A stretch of DNA of 52,490 nucleotides from Chloroflexota bacterium (GCA_002719675.1 PBID01000005.1:1-52490), one strand, 5' to 3'. Counted from the first letter of the stretch, positions 8,707-18,418 are shown. Numbers and translations: made by a program. The notes: generated by a model not told the origin, from the sequence alone.

Positions 8707-9465
8707 TTAAGAATTTTGTTTTTTCCATATTTCGTATTCTTTTTCCCCTTCGTCATTTAAAGGATAATATTTAGAAATTTCTCCGCCATCTTCTAATTTT
8801 AATTTAGAAAAAATCTCCCATCCTTCATGTTTCTCAGTTTCTTCCAAAACTTTTTCCACCATAGATGTGGGTATGACAATAGGGCCGTCATCGTCAGCTA
8901 CAATAAAATCTCCTGGTAAAACTAAAGTTTCTCCGCATGCGATTGGGACATTGAAATCCCAAGGAAATAAATTTGTTTGTGATGCGAAATTCGGTGTAAC
9001 TCCTTTCGACCATACTGGGACTCCTGTTTTTTCTATTTCTTTGGAGTCTCTAACACAGCCATCGACAATGATCCCAATTCCTCCTTTAGCTTTGAAGTAA
9101 GTGCTTAGCATCTCTCCAATACATCCAGTTTTCATACTTCCTCTAGCGTCTACCACTAAGACATCACCAGGTTGAATCATATCTAATACTTTCCACAATG
9201 CTGAAGTATTTTCAGAATATTCTTGAGCTACACTTTTCTCATTATTTTGATTTGAGATATCCTTATTATTAGCAGAAGGTAACATATCTTCTCTTTTTGG
9301 CATAAATCTTAGAGTTACAGCTTTACCCGCAATTTTACTTCCAGGATTTCTAGATTTTGGACCTACTATAAAAGTACTTGTGATTCCAAATTGGTGTAAT
9401 ACTCCTGAGATAGTTGCTGTAGAGACAGCCTCAAGACGCTCGAAGATGTTTTTTGAGATGTTCAT
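8707..9465 (-). CDS. RraA-like / HMG-CHA aldolase family protein
   Basis: A 252-residue protein of the RraA family. These proteins are named for a regulator of RNase E, but many are oxaloacetate decarboxylases or 4-hydroxy-4-methyl-2-oxoglutarate-type aldolases. The metal and substrate motif GCIGEMLSTYFKAKG (about 122-137) and the following IIVDGCVRDSKEI (about 141-154) match the family's G-x-x-G-E and D-G-x-x-R-D signatures, which argues for a catalytic role. It is co-directional with the downstream enolase-superfamily gene, so a dehydratase followed by an aldolase is a plausible short catabolic pathway. A possible promoter lies 27 bases upstream (see 9493-9521). Length is normal for aldolase-type members. 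Confidence 0.9.
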   Translation of the reverse strand: MNISKNIFERLEAVSTATISGVLHQFGITSTFIVGPKSRNPGSKIAGKAVTLRFMPKREDMLPSANNKDISNQNNEKSVAQEYSENTSALWKVLDMIQPGDVLVVDARGSMKTGCIGEMLSTYFKAKGGIGIIVDGCVRDSKEIEKTGVPVWSKGVTPNFASQTNLFPWDFNVPIACGETLVLPGDFIVADDDGPIVIPTSMVEKVLEETEKHEGWEIFSKLKLEDGGEISKYYPLNDEGEKEYEIWKKQNS

Positions 9466-9492
9466 TTTTTATTCCATATTATTTTTTTGTAT

Positions 9493-9521
9493 ATTATACA
9501 TATGAAAATAAAATAGTTGAA
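9493..9521 (-). promoter_or_regulatory. Possible promoter of the RraA-like operon
   Basis: On the minus strand a perfect TATAAT (9498-9493) is preceded after 17 bases by TTCAAC (9521-9516). The -10 is ideal and the -35 weak. It sits 27 bases before the ATG of the RraA-like gene. Confidence 0.4.
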
Positions 9522-9591
9522 TATACTTATTACTTCAACATCTTTAGTGGGGAAAATTTATTAGTTAGGCAGGATCACTTAAAATTAATTC

Positions 9592-10110
9592 TTACAAAAG
9601 GATATCTTTAATGATGAAGCCAATTATCCAACCTACAATTATTATTGGTCCTGTAGCAAAAATCCAACCTTCAGTTTTGTTTCTAGGATTTCCTCTTAAA
9701 GAAACATAAATCATAAAAGAAAACAGTGCAATACTGATAATCCAAGTAGATAAAGATGTAACTCCTAGAAGCATTCCTACTAATATCGAACCGATTCCAA
9801 ATCCAGTAAAAATTGTAGGAATATATCTTGAAATATAGATCTCGCAAATCCCAAAAACGCCTTCATCTAATTCAATTAAAGTGTAACCAGTATCGTCCCA
9901 CCTTTTTTGGAAGGACAAGTTATTTTTTTTACACTCCTGTTGGCAAATTTCATCAGTCTCTTTACCATATTGTTCTGGTAATTCATTTACTTTTTTATTG
10001 CCTAGGATTTCAACTGGTTTCCCAAGGGATTTAGGGTATAAATTTTTAATTTGTTCTAATGTAGACTCAGAAATCTTTCCGGTTTTTGATAAGATGTAAA
10101 TGTATTGCAT
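9592..10110 (-). CDS. Conserved-looking membrane protein of unknown function
   Basis: A 172-residue protein I do not recognise. Residues 1-90 look soluble and contain two cysteines in ICQQEC and a third in FGICEI. The rest contains three hydrophobic segments (about 97-117, 119-137 and 150-170) separated by short polar turns, one of them RGNPRNKTEG. It would therefore sit in the membrane with a soluble N-terminal part. It stands alone between the RraA-like and fumarase genes, on the same strand as both. It could be a small regulatory or stress-related membrane protein; no function is assigned. Confidence 0.7.
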   Translation of the reverse strand: MQYIYILSKTGKISESTLEQIKNLYPKSLGKPVEILGNKKVNELPEQYGKETDEICQQECKKNNLSFQKRWDDTGYTLIELDEGVFGICEIYISRYIPTIFTGFGIGSILVGMLLGVTSLSTWIISIALFSFMIYVSLRGNPRNKTEGWIFATGPIIIVGWIIGFIIKDILL

Positions 10111-10196
10111 GAGAGTTTTAGCCTAAAGGGTTAAGATTTTTTTAATAGAATAGCTTACCATATTTTTTCAGATTTGTTATTAAATTCCAACTGTTA

Positions 10197-11609
10197 TTAT
10201 CCTAAGGAAACATTCGGAGCTGATTTAGGATCAGTCATAGATTCTGGATTTAATATTTTATCTAATTCTTGAGAAGAGAAATTTGTTTCTTTTAATGCAA
10301 TTTCTTTGATTGTCACATTTTCTAATTGAGCTTGTTTTGCAATGTAAGCAGATTTGTCATATCCAATATGAGGTACAAGTGTTGTTACAATAGCTAGGCC
10401 ATTTGTTACCATTTTAGGGCCGTTTTCTGTTGCTTTAATTCCATCAATACATTGATCAACCAAATTTTCACAAGAACTTGAAGCTAGCTCAATTGATTGC
10501 AGTAGATTATAGGCAACAACGGGCATCATCACATTAATTTCAAAATTTCCAGATTGTCCTGCAATAGATATAGTAGTATCGTTTCCAATTATTTGAGCTG
10601 CAACTTGGCATACGGATTCGGGTATAACTGGGTTGATTTTACCTGGCATAATTGAACTTCCTGGTTGCACCGCTGGTAACTCTATTTCATTTAATCCTGA
10701 TCTAGGTCCTGAACTTAACCATCTAATATCGTTAGAAATTTTCATCAACGCAACCGCTAAATTTTTTAAATTTCCACTACATGCCACAGCAGTATCTAGA
10801 GTGCTTTGAGCTTGGAAATGGTTATCAGTTTCAGAGATATTAATTTTTATCAATTTTGAAAGAAATTCACAAACATTTTTTGAAAAATCAGGATGAGTAT
10901 TTACACCAGTGCCTACAGCAGTACCGCCCAGAGCAATTTCAGACAACTCATTAACTGAATTAGAAATTCGTGAAGATGCACGTTGGATTTGTCCTGCATA
11001 TCCAAGAAATTCCTGCCCCAGTCTTATTGGAGTTGCATCTTGTAAATGTGTGCGACCGGTTTTTACTACATCCATAAATTTTTCAGATTTTTTTAATAGT
11101 GATTTATTAAGTTTTTCTAGGTTTGGTAAAAGATTATTAGTAATTGTAGATATTGCAGATAAATGGATTGCACTTGGGATAACGTCATTAGATGATTGCC
11201 CCATGTTCACATGATCGTTAGGATGAATTGGTTTCTTAGAACCTATTTCTCCATTTAATAACTCGATAGCTCTGTTAGAAATTACTTCATTCATATTCAT
11301 GTTAGAAGAGGTGCCGGAGCCAGTTTGGAAAATATCTAAGATAAATTGATCGTTCATTTTTCCTTCAATAATGTCTTCACAAGCAGAAACAATTGCATTC
11401 TTATGTTTTTCTTCTAATAGATCTAGTTTGAAATTTGCTTCAGCTGCTGACAATTTTATTTGAGCTAGAGCTTTTATAAATGAATCTTGAAATTTTAGAT
11501 CACTAATAGGAAAATTTTGAATTGCTCGCATAGTTTGTGCACCATAATATGAAGACGAAGGTACTTTTAATTCTCCCATAGAGTCGTTTTCAATTCGGTA
11601 TTCTTTCAT
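10197..11609 (-). CDS. fumC: Class II fumarate hydratase
   Basis: A 470-residue protein of the fumarase/aspartase superfamily that interconverts fumarate and L-malate in the citric acid cycle. Diagnostic motifs are TGSGTSSNMNMNEV (near 97-110), HPNDHVNMGQSSND (near 128-141), GRTHLQDATP (near 184-193) and the signature loop GSSIMPGKINPV (near 315-326). The HLQDATP form and overall length favour fumarase over aspartase, although the superfamily members are close and aspartate ammonia-lyase cannot be fully excluded. It is a single gene transcribed away from the threonine aldolase, with an AAGGGG ribosome-binding site upstream. Confidence 0.9.
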   Translation of the reverse strand: MKEYRIENDSMGELKVPSSSYYGAQTMRAIQNFPISDLKFQDSFIKALAQIKLSAAEANFKLDLLEEKHKNAIVSACEDIIEGKMNDQFILDIFQTGSGTSSNMNMNEVISNRAIELLNGEIGSKKPIHPNDHVNMGQSSNDVIPSAIHLSAISTITNNLLPNLEKLNKSLLKKSEKFMDVVKTGRTHLQDATPIRLGQEFLGYAGQIQRASSRISNSVNELSEIALGGTAVGTGVNTHPDFSKNVCEFLSKLIKINISETDNHFQAQSTLDTAVACSGNLKNLAVALMKISNDIRWLSSGPRSGLNEIELPAVQPGSSIMPGKINPVIPESVCQVAAQIIGNDTTISIAGQSGNFEINVMMPVVAYNLLQSIELASSSCENLVDQCIDGIKATENGPKMVTNGLAIVTTLVPHIGYDKSAYIAKQAQLENVTIKEIALKETNFSSQELDKILNPESMTDPKSAPNVSLG

Positions 11610-11714
11610 ATTGGTTTCTAACCCCTTATTGATATATAAAGTTATTCTCTAGAGTATCTATTGTTCATCTTTATTACTCATAATACAAGTGTTTTATAAA
11701 ATCTATTTAAAGTG

Positions 11715-11743
11715 TTGACACTTAAAATTTATAGATTCATAAT
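11715..11743 (+). promoter_or_regulatory. Near-consensus sigma-70 promoter for threonine aldolase
   Basis: A perfect TTGACA (11715-11720) is followed after exactly 17 bases by CATAAT (11738-11743), 38 bases before the ATG of the aldolase gene. It is the best promoter seen in the window. Confidence 0.75.
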
Positions 11744-11781
11744 CAATTAATTATTCGAATTCCTTCTTGGAGGTAAAATTA

Positions 11782-12813
11782 ATGCGTTTTGTTGATTTAC
11801 GTAGCGATACTAAAACTCTACCGACACCAGAAATGAGAGATGCTATTTTCAGTGCGGATTTAGGAGATGATTGTGCTGGTGAAGACGAGACAGTCAATCA
11901 ATTAGAAAATCTTGCGGCAAAAACCTTAGGTAAAGAAGCTGGAGTTTTGGTTTCTAGTGGGACACAGGGGAATTTAACTGCTCTTCTTTCACATTGCAAT
12001 AGAGGAGATGAAGTGTTGCTAGGTCGTCAATCTCATATTTTTAGAGCTGAAGCTATGGGAGCATCAGTTTTAGGTGGAATTGCTTTGATGCCTCTGAATG
12101 ATGATGAAGGATACATCCCTTTAACAGAAATAGAGAAATCAATTCGGGTTAATGATTCGAGATATCCAAATACAACATTACTAGCATTAGAAAACACACA
12201 TAATGGCTCTGGAGGGACACCACTTTCTAAATCATTTATTGATGATTGTGCTGATTTAGCACATTCTAAAGGTGTTTCACTTCATGTTGATGGTGCTCGT
12301 TTATTTAATGCATCAGTGGCTTTGAAAATTAGCCCTTCAGAATTGGTTGATTCTGTAGATTCAGTTACTTTTTGTTTGTCAAAAGGATTATCAGCACCTG
12401 TAGGATCTGTTTTGGTAGGTAATCAAGACTTTATATATAAAGCTCGAAGATGGAGAAAGATGTTAGGTTCTGCAATGAGACAAGCAGGGATTATCGCTGC
12501 TGCTGGAATTGTATCTTTGAATATGATGGTAGAGAGGTTAGAGCAAGACCATTTAAATGCAAAAAAACTTGCTGAAGGATTAAACAATATTAATGGAATT
12601 TCTATTAATCCTGAAAATTATAAAACTAATATGGTTTTTTGTACGGTAGATTATGGTAAGGGGGAGATATTAACTGAATCATTATCTAAAAGAGGTGTAC
12701 TTGTTGGGCATGTTGGGGATTCAGTATTGAGATTGGTGACACATCATGGTGTTGATGAAGATGATATAGATTATACTCTTAAAACAATTAAGAGTATTAT
12801 GTTTGATTTATAA
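11782..12813 (+). CDS. ltaE: Low-specificity L-threonine aldolase
   Basis: A 343-residue PLP enzyme of the threonine aldolase family that splits L-threonine or L-allo-threonine into glycine and acetaldehyde. It begins MRFVDLRSDTKTLPTPEM, the typical family opening, followed by GDDCAGEDETVNQLE and the glycine-rich SSGTQGNL. The PLP lysine is in FCLSKGLSAPVGS near residue 204, preceded by the aspartate in LHVDGAR. I chose ATG 11782 rather than the upstream in-frame TTG because that TTG is part of the TTGGAGG ribosome-binding site. A near-perfect promoter precedes it. The gene converges with rarA only a few bases after its stop. Confidence 0.93.
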   Translation: MRFVDLRSDTKTLPTPEMRDAIFSADLGDDCAGEDETVNQLENLAAKTLGKEAGVLVSSGTQGNLTALLSHCNRGDEVLLGRQSHIFRAEAMGASVLGGIALMPLNDDEGYIPLTEIEKSIRVNDSRYPNTTLLALENTHNGSGGTPLSKSFIDDCADLAHSKGVSLHVDGARLFNASVALKISPSELVDSVDSVTFCLSKGLSAPVGSVLVGNQDFIYKARRWRKMLGSAMRQAGIIAAAGIVSLNMMVERLEQDHLNAKKLAEGLNNINGISINPENYKTNMVFCTVDYGKGEILTESLSKRGVLVGHVGDSVLRLVTHHGVDEDDIDYTLKTIKSIMFDL

Positions 12814-12819
12814 TAATTT

Positions 12820-14097
12820 TTAGTCGTTAGTATTTTCTTCCGTAAAAAAAATTGTATCTTTTAGATTCTCAGGGAAATTGGAAATTTCATTTTTAAAATT
12901 TTTTTCGTTATGTGGGTAAATATAATTTTTTCCATAACCCATAGATTTTTCTAAATTTGTACCCGCATTTCTTAGATGTAAGGGAACAGGTTGGTTACCA
13001 GAAAACTTAACTTCTTTTAAGGCTGCATTTATGGATGATTTAGCTGAGTTATTTTTAGGTGCTTTTGATAGATATATTGTTGCGTGAGATAATGTATATT
13101 GGCTTTCAGGCATTCCAATTAATTGAACTGATTGCATTGCAGAAATAGCAATTAATAATGCATTTGAGTCAGCTATTCCAATATCTTCAGAAGCAAATAT
13201 CACCATTCGTCTTGCGATAAATATAGGATCCTCTCCAGAATAGATCATTCTTGCTAACCAATATAAAGAGGCATTTGTATCAGATGCTCGAAGTGATTTG
13301 ATGTAAGCTGAAATAGTTTGATAATGTTGATCACCAGTTTTATCATATCTTATTGTAGTGTTTTGTATAGAATTTTCTATTAGTTTTTTATTAATTGCTA
13401 TAGGAGAATTTTGTTTCTGTTTTTCTAAAGAATTTATTGTCATTTCTAAAGTGTTTAATGCAATTCTAGCGTCTCCTGAAGATACTTGAATTAAAAAATT
13501 AACAGATTCATTATCGATACTAATATTGTATTTACCAAGTCCGTTTTCATTTTGAATAGATGAACGAATAATTGATTTTAAATCTTCGTTTGTTAAGCTT
13601 TTCAATACAATTACTGTTACACGAGACAGCAATTGAGATACAATTTCAAATGATGGATTTTCAGTTGTTGCCCCAATTAAAATAACAGTTCCATCTTCAA
13701 CGTGAGATAAAATTTCTTGTTGCTGTGATTTATTAAATCTATGTATTTCATCAATAAAAATGATACTTCTTTGATTTCTCATTCCTAAATTTGTTTTTGC
13801 TTTAGAAATTATCTCTCTAATTTCTGATACTCCAGATCCAATAGCATTAAGTTTATAAAAAGATGCCTCTATTTCATTTGCAATTAAGTTTGCTAAGGTA
13901 GTTTTTCCAGTGCCTGGAGGTCCCCAAAGTATCATTGAAGGTATTTTCCCTGATTGAATTGATTTACGTAATGAAGAAGATTCACCTACAATATTTTGAT
14001 GTCCAATGAATTCTTTGAAATTTTTTGGACGCATCCTTGCAGCTAATGGAGCTATTGTTTTCAATTGTTCTTTACGATTATTGTCAAATAATGTCAT
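12820..14097 (-). CDS. rarA: RarA/MgsA replication-associated AAA+ ATPase
   Basis: A 425-residue AAA+ protein related to clamp-loader subunits that acts at stalled replication forks. Walker A is GPPGTGKTTL (59-68), Walker B and the adjoining signature is IIFIDEIHRFNKSQQ (112-126), and the sensor I region is ILIGATTENPSFE. The C-terminal half contains the RarA tetramerisation-type region (ARRMVIFASEDIG, PEAxYxLAxA-like). Length and motifs match bacterial RarA/MgsA closely. It lies 31 bases downstream of selA on the same strand, so the two may share a transcript. Its stop nearly abuts the convergent threonine aldolase gene. Confidence 0.95.
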   Translation of the reverse strand: MTLFDNNRKEQLKTIAPLAARMRPKNFKEFIGHQNIVGESSSLRKSIQSGKIPSMILWGPPGTGKTTLANLIANEIEASFYKLNAIGSGVSEIREIISKAKTNLGMRNQRSIIFIDEIHRFNKSQQQEILSHVEDGTVILIGATTENPSFEIVSQLLSRVTVIVLKSLTNEDLKSIIRSSIQNENGLGKYNISIDNESVNFLIQVSSGDARIALNTLEMTINSLEKQKQNSPIAINKKLIENSIQNTTIRYDKTGDQHYQTISAYIKSLRASDTNASLYWLARMIYSGEDPIFIARRMVIFASEDIGIADSNALLIAISAMQSVQLIGMPESQYTLSHATIYLSKAPKNNSAKSSINAALKEVKFSGNQPVPLHLRNAGTNLEKSMGYGKNYIYPHNEKNFKNEISNFPENLKDTIFFTEENTND

Positions 14098-14128
14098 ATT
14101 ATAAATATCTATTTTGAATGTGATGGAA

Positions 14129-15526
14129 TTAAATTATTGAATTTAAAGCGGATAAAATTATTTTGTCTTGTTTTGGAAATACAGTTCGTGCATCTAGAAG
14201 AACTTTTCTATTTTCTATTCTAGAAATGATTGGTATTTGATTTTTTCGTAATTTTCTTGAGATTTTATCGGCAGTTAAATTTTTTGTTTCCGGAATCGAT
14301 AAACAGAATGAAGGAATTAATTGACCAGGTAAACTTCCACCACCAATTGTTGATTGAGTTTCATGTATTTCAGTTTTAATTTTACATGTACTTTGCCATT
14401 TTTTTACTCGATTTAGAATTGAAGATTGTTTTTGTGAAATCATAATCCATATCGGTATTTTTTTGGTAACTTCATTTTTAATATAGTGAGTAAGTGTTGT
14501 TTGTAAAGATGACATTGTAAATTTGTCTATTCTCACAGCTCTTGCCATAGGGTTTTTTGAAATTTTATTTAACAGGTTCAAATTTCCAATAATTATTCCA
14601 GCTTGGGGACCTCCTAATAATTTATCTGCAGAAAATAAAACTAACGAGGCACCGTTTTTTATGCTTTCTTCGGGTGTAGGCTCATGTACTAATCCAAATG
14701 GCTCTGTGTCAATTAAACAGCCACTTCCAATATCATGAATTAACGGAATTTTATATGACTCAGCCAAAGAACAAATTTCATTTAGTGTAGGTTTATGAGT
14801 AAATCCAGTAATTTCAAAATTACTGGCGTGTACACTAATTATTGCTGCTGTGTTTTTGTTGATTGCTTTTTCATAATCTTTCAAATATGTTCTGTTTGTT
14901 GTGCCAATTTCTATCAATGAAGCACCTGTGCTTGATAAAATATCAGGGATTCTGAATCCTCCTCCAATTTCTACAGATTCACTACGTGAAATAATTACTT
15001 CTTTTCCTTCAGCTAAAGTAGAAAGAGTCAATATTAATGCAGCAGCATTATTATTCACTGTCAATGCTGATTCTGCACCCGTTATATTACATAAAAGAGA
15101 CGACAAATGTTTTTGTCTTGATCCTCTTTCTCCTTTAGATAAGTTATATTCTAGGGAGCTATAGTTATTTGCAATATCAACCATAGAATTTATAGCTTCT
15201 TTACTAAGAGTTGATCTTCCTAAATTAGTATGAAGAATGACACCTGTTGCATTGATAACATTTTGTGGGCCAAAATTTGTTTCTAGTTTAAGTTGCTCTT
15301 TTATTAGTTCAATTATATCCTCGAAATTTTTATTTAGGGGTAGATTTTTTTCAAGTGATTCAGATTTCAATTTAACGAGTTCTTTTTGGATCACTTTAGT
15401 TACATAGTCTCTAGACAGATCATCAGTGATTTTAACTATTTGGTTGTTTGACAGAATTCGTTCTACACTTGGTACTTTTCTGAATTCATTGTTCAATTTT
15501 ATTTGTTTTTTTGATTTTTTATTCAT
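14129..15526 (-). CDS. selA: L-seryl-tRNA(Sec) selenium transferase
   Basis: A 465-residue PLP enzyme that converts seryl-tRNA(Sec) to selenocysteyl-tRNA(Sec) using selenophosphate. The N-terminal helical domain includes KVPSVERILSN (17-27). The family motif INATGVILHTNLGR spans 91-104, with KGERGSR at 131-137. The PLP lysine is K302 in FSADKLLGGPQAG. Length and motifs match bacterial SelA. Its cognate tRNA gene is in this window at 25167-25264, about 10 kb away, which strongly supports a working selenocysteine pathway. selB and selD are not visible here. It is upstream of rarA on the same strand. The N-terminus is slightly lysine-rich but not unusual. Confidence 0.95.
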   Translation of the reverse strand: MNKKSKKQIKLNNEFRKVPSVERILSNNQIVKITDDLSRDYVTKVIQKELVKLKSESLEKNLPLNKNFEDIIELIKEQLKLETNFGPQNVINATGVILHTNLGRSTLSKEAINSMVDIANNYSSLEYNLSKGERGSRQKHLSSLLCNITGAESALTVNNNAAALILTLSTLAEGKEVIISRSESVEIGGGFRIPDILSSTGASLIEIGTTNRTYLKDYEKAINKNTAAIISVHASNFEITGFTHKPTLNEICSLAESYKIPLIHDIGSGCLIDTEPFGLVHEPTPEESIKNGASLVLFSADKLLGGPQAGIIIGNLNLLNKISKNPMARAVRIDKFTMSSLQTTLTHYIKNEVTKKIPIWIMISQKQSSILNRVKKWQSTCKIKTEIHETQSTIGGGSLPGQLIPSFCLSIPETKNLTADKISRKLRKNQIPIISRIENRKVLLDARTVFPKQDKIILSALNSII

Positions 15527-15739
15527 TCTAATTTTGTAATTACAATTTATTTATTTTATGATTGTATTTTCCATTTTTTATTTTCTGTTGTCTATCCCTT
15601 GTGTAAGAAGATGATAGTACCCTTTGTGCATTCGTTGTATTATAAGTATGACGTTTAAGTTTCTACAATAAAAGATATGTACTTTCATAGTTAATTCTGT
15701 TTTTACTAGCTAATAATTAAGAAATTTTTGGAGCGTAAA

Positions 15740-16717
15740 ATGAAAATATTACTTACAGTAGATAAAAGAGTTTCTGGTTTTGAACAAGATCTGGAATTTT
15801 TTGAAAAATTAAATTTGATGTTTCCAGAAATTCAGTTTGATGTTGCAGAGAGTATCGATCAAGAAAAAAGATCAATTGTTGATACTGATATTTACTATGG
15901 TTCTATTTCAAATGAAGTTTTTTTAGAATCTAGAAAATTAAAATGGATTCATTTACCAGGAACTGGGGTAGATAAAATTATTAAATCCATTCCAAGTTTA
16001 GGAGATTCTGATGTTGTTTTAACCAATTGTAGGGGACCTCATGCTGGACCAATGGCGAATCATGTTATGGGCATGATCTTATCTATAAGTCATAGATTAA
16101 ATGAACAATGGGATGATCAAAAAGAACATTTTTGGGATACAAATAAGTATATAGATTCATTTGAAGACCTTTCTGGAAAATCTATGGGAATTTTGGCTTT
16201 TGGAGATATCGGTAAAGCTGTTGCTAAAAGAGCTCATGCGTTTGGCATGAAAATTTATGCCGTTGATCTTCAGAGTATGGAAAAAATTCCTGAAGTCATA
16301 GATGTTTGGGGGTTAGATCAACTTGATAAGATGATCTCAATGGTGGATTGGTTTGTTGTGACTGCTCCATTTACTAAAGATACAAAAAATTTAATTGATA
16401 AAAAAAAGATTGGATTATTAAAGAAAACTTCAAATTTGGTTGTCATTTCTAGAGGTGGAATTGTAAATGAAGACGCATTAATTAATGCTTTAGAGAGTGA
16501 ATCAATAGCTGGTGCTGCTATCGATACGTTTTATGAAGAACCTCTGCCTAAGGATAGCCCTTTTTGGGATTTGAAAAATTGCTTAATTTCTCCACATGTT
16601 TCTGCGTCAGCGAAAGGAATGATTGAAGCAAGAAGGAATATATTTTTAGAAAATTTGAAAAGATACATAAATAAAGAATCTTTTTTATATGTCTGTGATA
16701 TAAAAGCTGGGTTTTAA
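15740..16717 (+). CDS. D-2-hydroxyacid dehydrogenase (NAD-dependent)
   Basis: A 325-residue member of the D-isomer-specific 2-hydroxyacid dehydrogenase family, which reduces 2-keto acids with NAD(P)H or runs the reverse reaction. The nucleotide-binding loop is GILAFGDIGKAVAKR (about 146-160), with the second glycine replaced by aspartate. The catalytic arginine lies in VVISRGGIVNEDAL, the glutamate in DTFYEEPLP and the histidine in LISPHVSAS. I start at ATG 15740 because the in-frame TTG further upstream is part of the TTGGAG ribosome-binding site. It is a single transcription unit between selA and coaE. Substrate is unknown; a glyoxylate/hydroxypyruvate reductase role would fit the glycerate kinase in the window. 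Confidence 0.9.
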   Translation: MKILLTVDKRVSGFEQDLEFFEKLNLMFPEIQFDVAESIDQEKRSIVDTDIYYGSISNEVFLESRKLKWIHLPGTGVDKIIKSIPSLGDSDVVLTNCRGPHAGPMANHVMGMILSISHRLNEQWDDQKEHFWDTNKYIDSFEDLSGKSMGILAFGDIGKAVAKRAHAFGMKIYAVDLQSMEKIPEVIDVWGLDQLDKMISMVDWFVVTAPFTKDTKNLIDKKKIGLLKKTSNLVVISRGGIVNEDALINALESESIAGAAIDTFYEEPLPKDSPFWDLKNCLISPHVSASAKGMIEARRNIFLENLKRYINKESFLYVCDIKAGF

Positions 16718-16916
16718 TTTTTACTGTAGATGAGTTATATATAATCTGATACTAATATACCGTATTCAATGTCAATTTCTTTAAGTATTTTTACAGAAAT
16801 TTTATTATTGAATCTGTATTGCTTTAAATTGTAAACATTTCGATATAAAATAATTTATCGGCTTTATTTATATTTGATTCAGTTAAAGTTGATTATTGAT
16901 CAAAAGGCATCATACT

Positions 16917-17531
16917 ATGATTACAATAGGAATTTCCGGATTCATTGGCACAGGAAAAAGTACAGTTTGTTCTTATTTAGTTGATATGGGTGCTGAATTA
17001 ATAGACGCTGATTCAATAGGTCATTCAATATATATCAATGGTTCAGAACCTTGGAAAGAAATTATCACCCACTTTGGACATGAAATTTTAGATAAAGATA
17101 AGCAGATTGATAGACAAAAATTATCAGAACTTGTGTTTAATAATTTTGATTCTTTGAAAAAACTAAATTCCATTGTTCATCCGCATTTAAAAAAAAATAT
17201 ATTGAATCAAATAAATAATTTTAGATCTAACAAATCTAAAGTTGTAGTTTTAGAGGCTGCAATGTTAATACAGGCAGGGTGGAGAAATTTAGTAGATGAA
17301 GTGTGGACAGTAACAAGTTTAAAAGATATAGTTTTAAGTAGAATAATTAATAGAGGTAATATGGATTTAAATCTTTATGAATCAATTCTTAAATCCCAAA
17401 ATTATTATATTAATGAAAAATCTGGTCAAGATACAATTTTTGATGTAATTATAGAAAATAATGACTCTATGGAAATTCTCAGAAGACAGGTTGTTTCTTT
17501 ATGGGAAACTAGAGTTTCAAAATCGAGGTAA
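16917..17531 (+). CDS. coaE: Dephospho-CoA kinase
   Basis: A 204-residue kinase that adds the 3'-phosphate to dephospho-CoA, the last step of coenzyme A synthesis. The P-loop GISGFIGTGKST begins at residue 4, followed by the family stretch LIDADSIGHSIY and by VVLEAAMLIQAGW. Length is normal. I start at ATG 16917, preceded by AAAAGG, rather than seven codons upstream. It is the first gene of a tight plus-strand run, with only two bases separating it from the MoxR-like gene. Two genes on comes a NudL-like hydrolase that would degrade CoA, a noteworthy pairing. Confidence 0.93.
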   Translation: MITIGISGFIGTGKSTVCSYLVDMGAELIDADSIGHSIYINGSEPWKEIITHFGHEILDKDKQIDRQKLSELVFNNFDSLKKLNSIVHPHLKKNILNQINNFRSNKSKVVVLEAAMLIQAGWRNLVDEVWTVTSLKDIVLSRIINRGNMDLNLYESILKSQNYYINEKSGQDTIFDVIIENNDSMEILRRQVVSLWETRVSKSR

Positions 17532-17533
17532 GT

Positions 17534-18418
17534 ATGGCAAGAGCAACACAAACACTTTATAACAGTTATATTATTGAAGAATATTTTTTAAAAGAGGAAC
17601 CATTTTATGTTCCAGTTGGTGATGAAATAGAGTTATTTACAGCTGCATATCATCAAAGGATTCCAATACTTTTTAAAGGTCCTACTGGTTGTGGTAAAAC
17701 TAGGTTTGTAGAATTTATGTCGTGGAAGTTAGGGACTAACTTGACCAAAGTAAATAAATCTGCAGATGACTCTTCGCAACAAAACATTCCTCTAGTTACG
17801 ATTGCTTGTCACGAAGATTTGACTGCTAGTGATCTGGTAGGTAGATATTTGCTTAAAGGTGATAGTACTGAATGGATTGATGGCCCTTTGACGAGAGCTG
17901 TAAAATCTGGGGGTATTTGTTATTTAGATGAAATAGTGGAAGCTCGAAAAGATACCACTGTATTGATTCATCCATTGACTGACCATCGTAGAGTTTTGCC
18001 TGTTGAAAAAAAAGGTGAAATCATAGAAGCTTCTGATAATTTTTTATTAGTCATGTCATATAATCCAGGATACCAGAGTGCTTTAAAAGATTTAAAACAT
18101 AGTACTAGACAACGATTTGTTTCTATTGAATTTAATCCTCCTGAACCTGAAATTGAGAAACAGATTATTCAGCATGAATCAGGAGTTGATTCTGGCATAG
18201 CTGAAAGCTTAGCTAAACTTGGAGAAAAGATCAGAAACCTTAAAGAGCAAGGATTAGAAGAAGGTGCTAGTACTCGTTTATTGATATATGCGGGGAAAAT
18301 GATTGCTCAAGGTATATCACCTAGAAGAGCTTGTCAAATTTCAGTTAACTGGGCAGTTACTGATGATTATCAACTTCAAAAAGCTATAGAAGAAGTCATT
18401 TGCTCAATTTTTGAATAA
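17534..18418 (+). CDS. MoxR-type AAA+ ATPase, CbbQ/NirQ/NorQ-like
   Basis: A 294-residue AAA+ ATPase. Walker A is GPTGCGKTRF (49-58) and Walker B ICYLDEIVEA (128-137). The loop LVGRYLLKG and the sensor region MSYNPGYQSALKDL (174-187) are typical of the CbbQ/NirQ/NorQ group. These ATPases work with a vWA partner (CbbO/NorD) to activate metalloenzymes such as Rubisco or nitric oxide reductase. The predicted partner is two genes downstream at 19084. No Rubisco or nitric oxide reductase gene is in the window, so the client is unknown. Starts at ATG two bases after coaE. Confidence 0.93.
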   Translation: MARATQTLYNSYIIEEYFLKEEPFYVPVGDEIELFTAAYHQRIPILFKGPTGCGKTRFVEFMSWKLGTNLTKVNKSADDSSQQNIPLVTIACHEDLTASDLVGRYLLKGDSTEWIDGPLTRAVKSGGICYLDEIVEARKDTTVLIHPLTDHRRVLPVEKKGEIIEASDNFLLVMSYNPGYQSALKDLKHSTRQRFVSIEFNPPEPEIEKQIIQHESGVDSGIAESLAKLGEKIRNLKEQGLEEGASTRLLIYAGKMIAQGISPRRACQISVNWAVTDDYQLQKAIEEVICSIFE

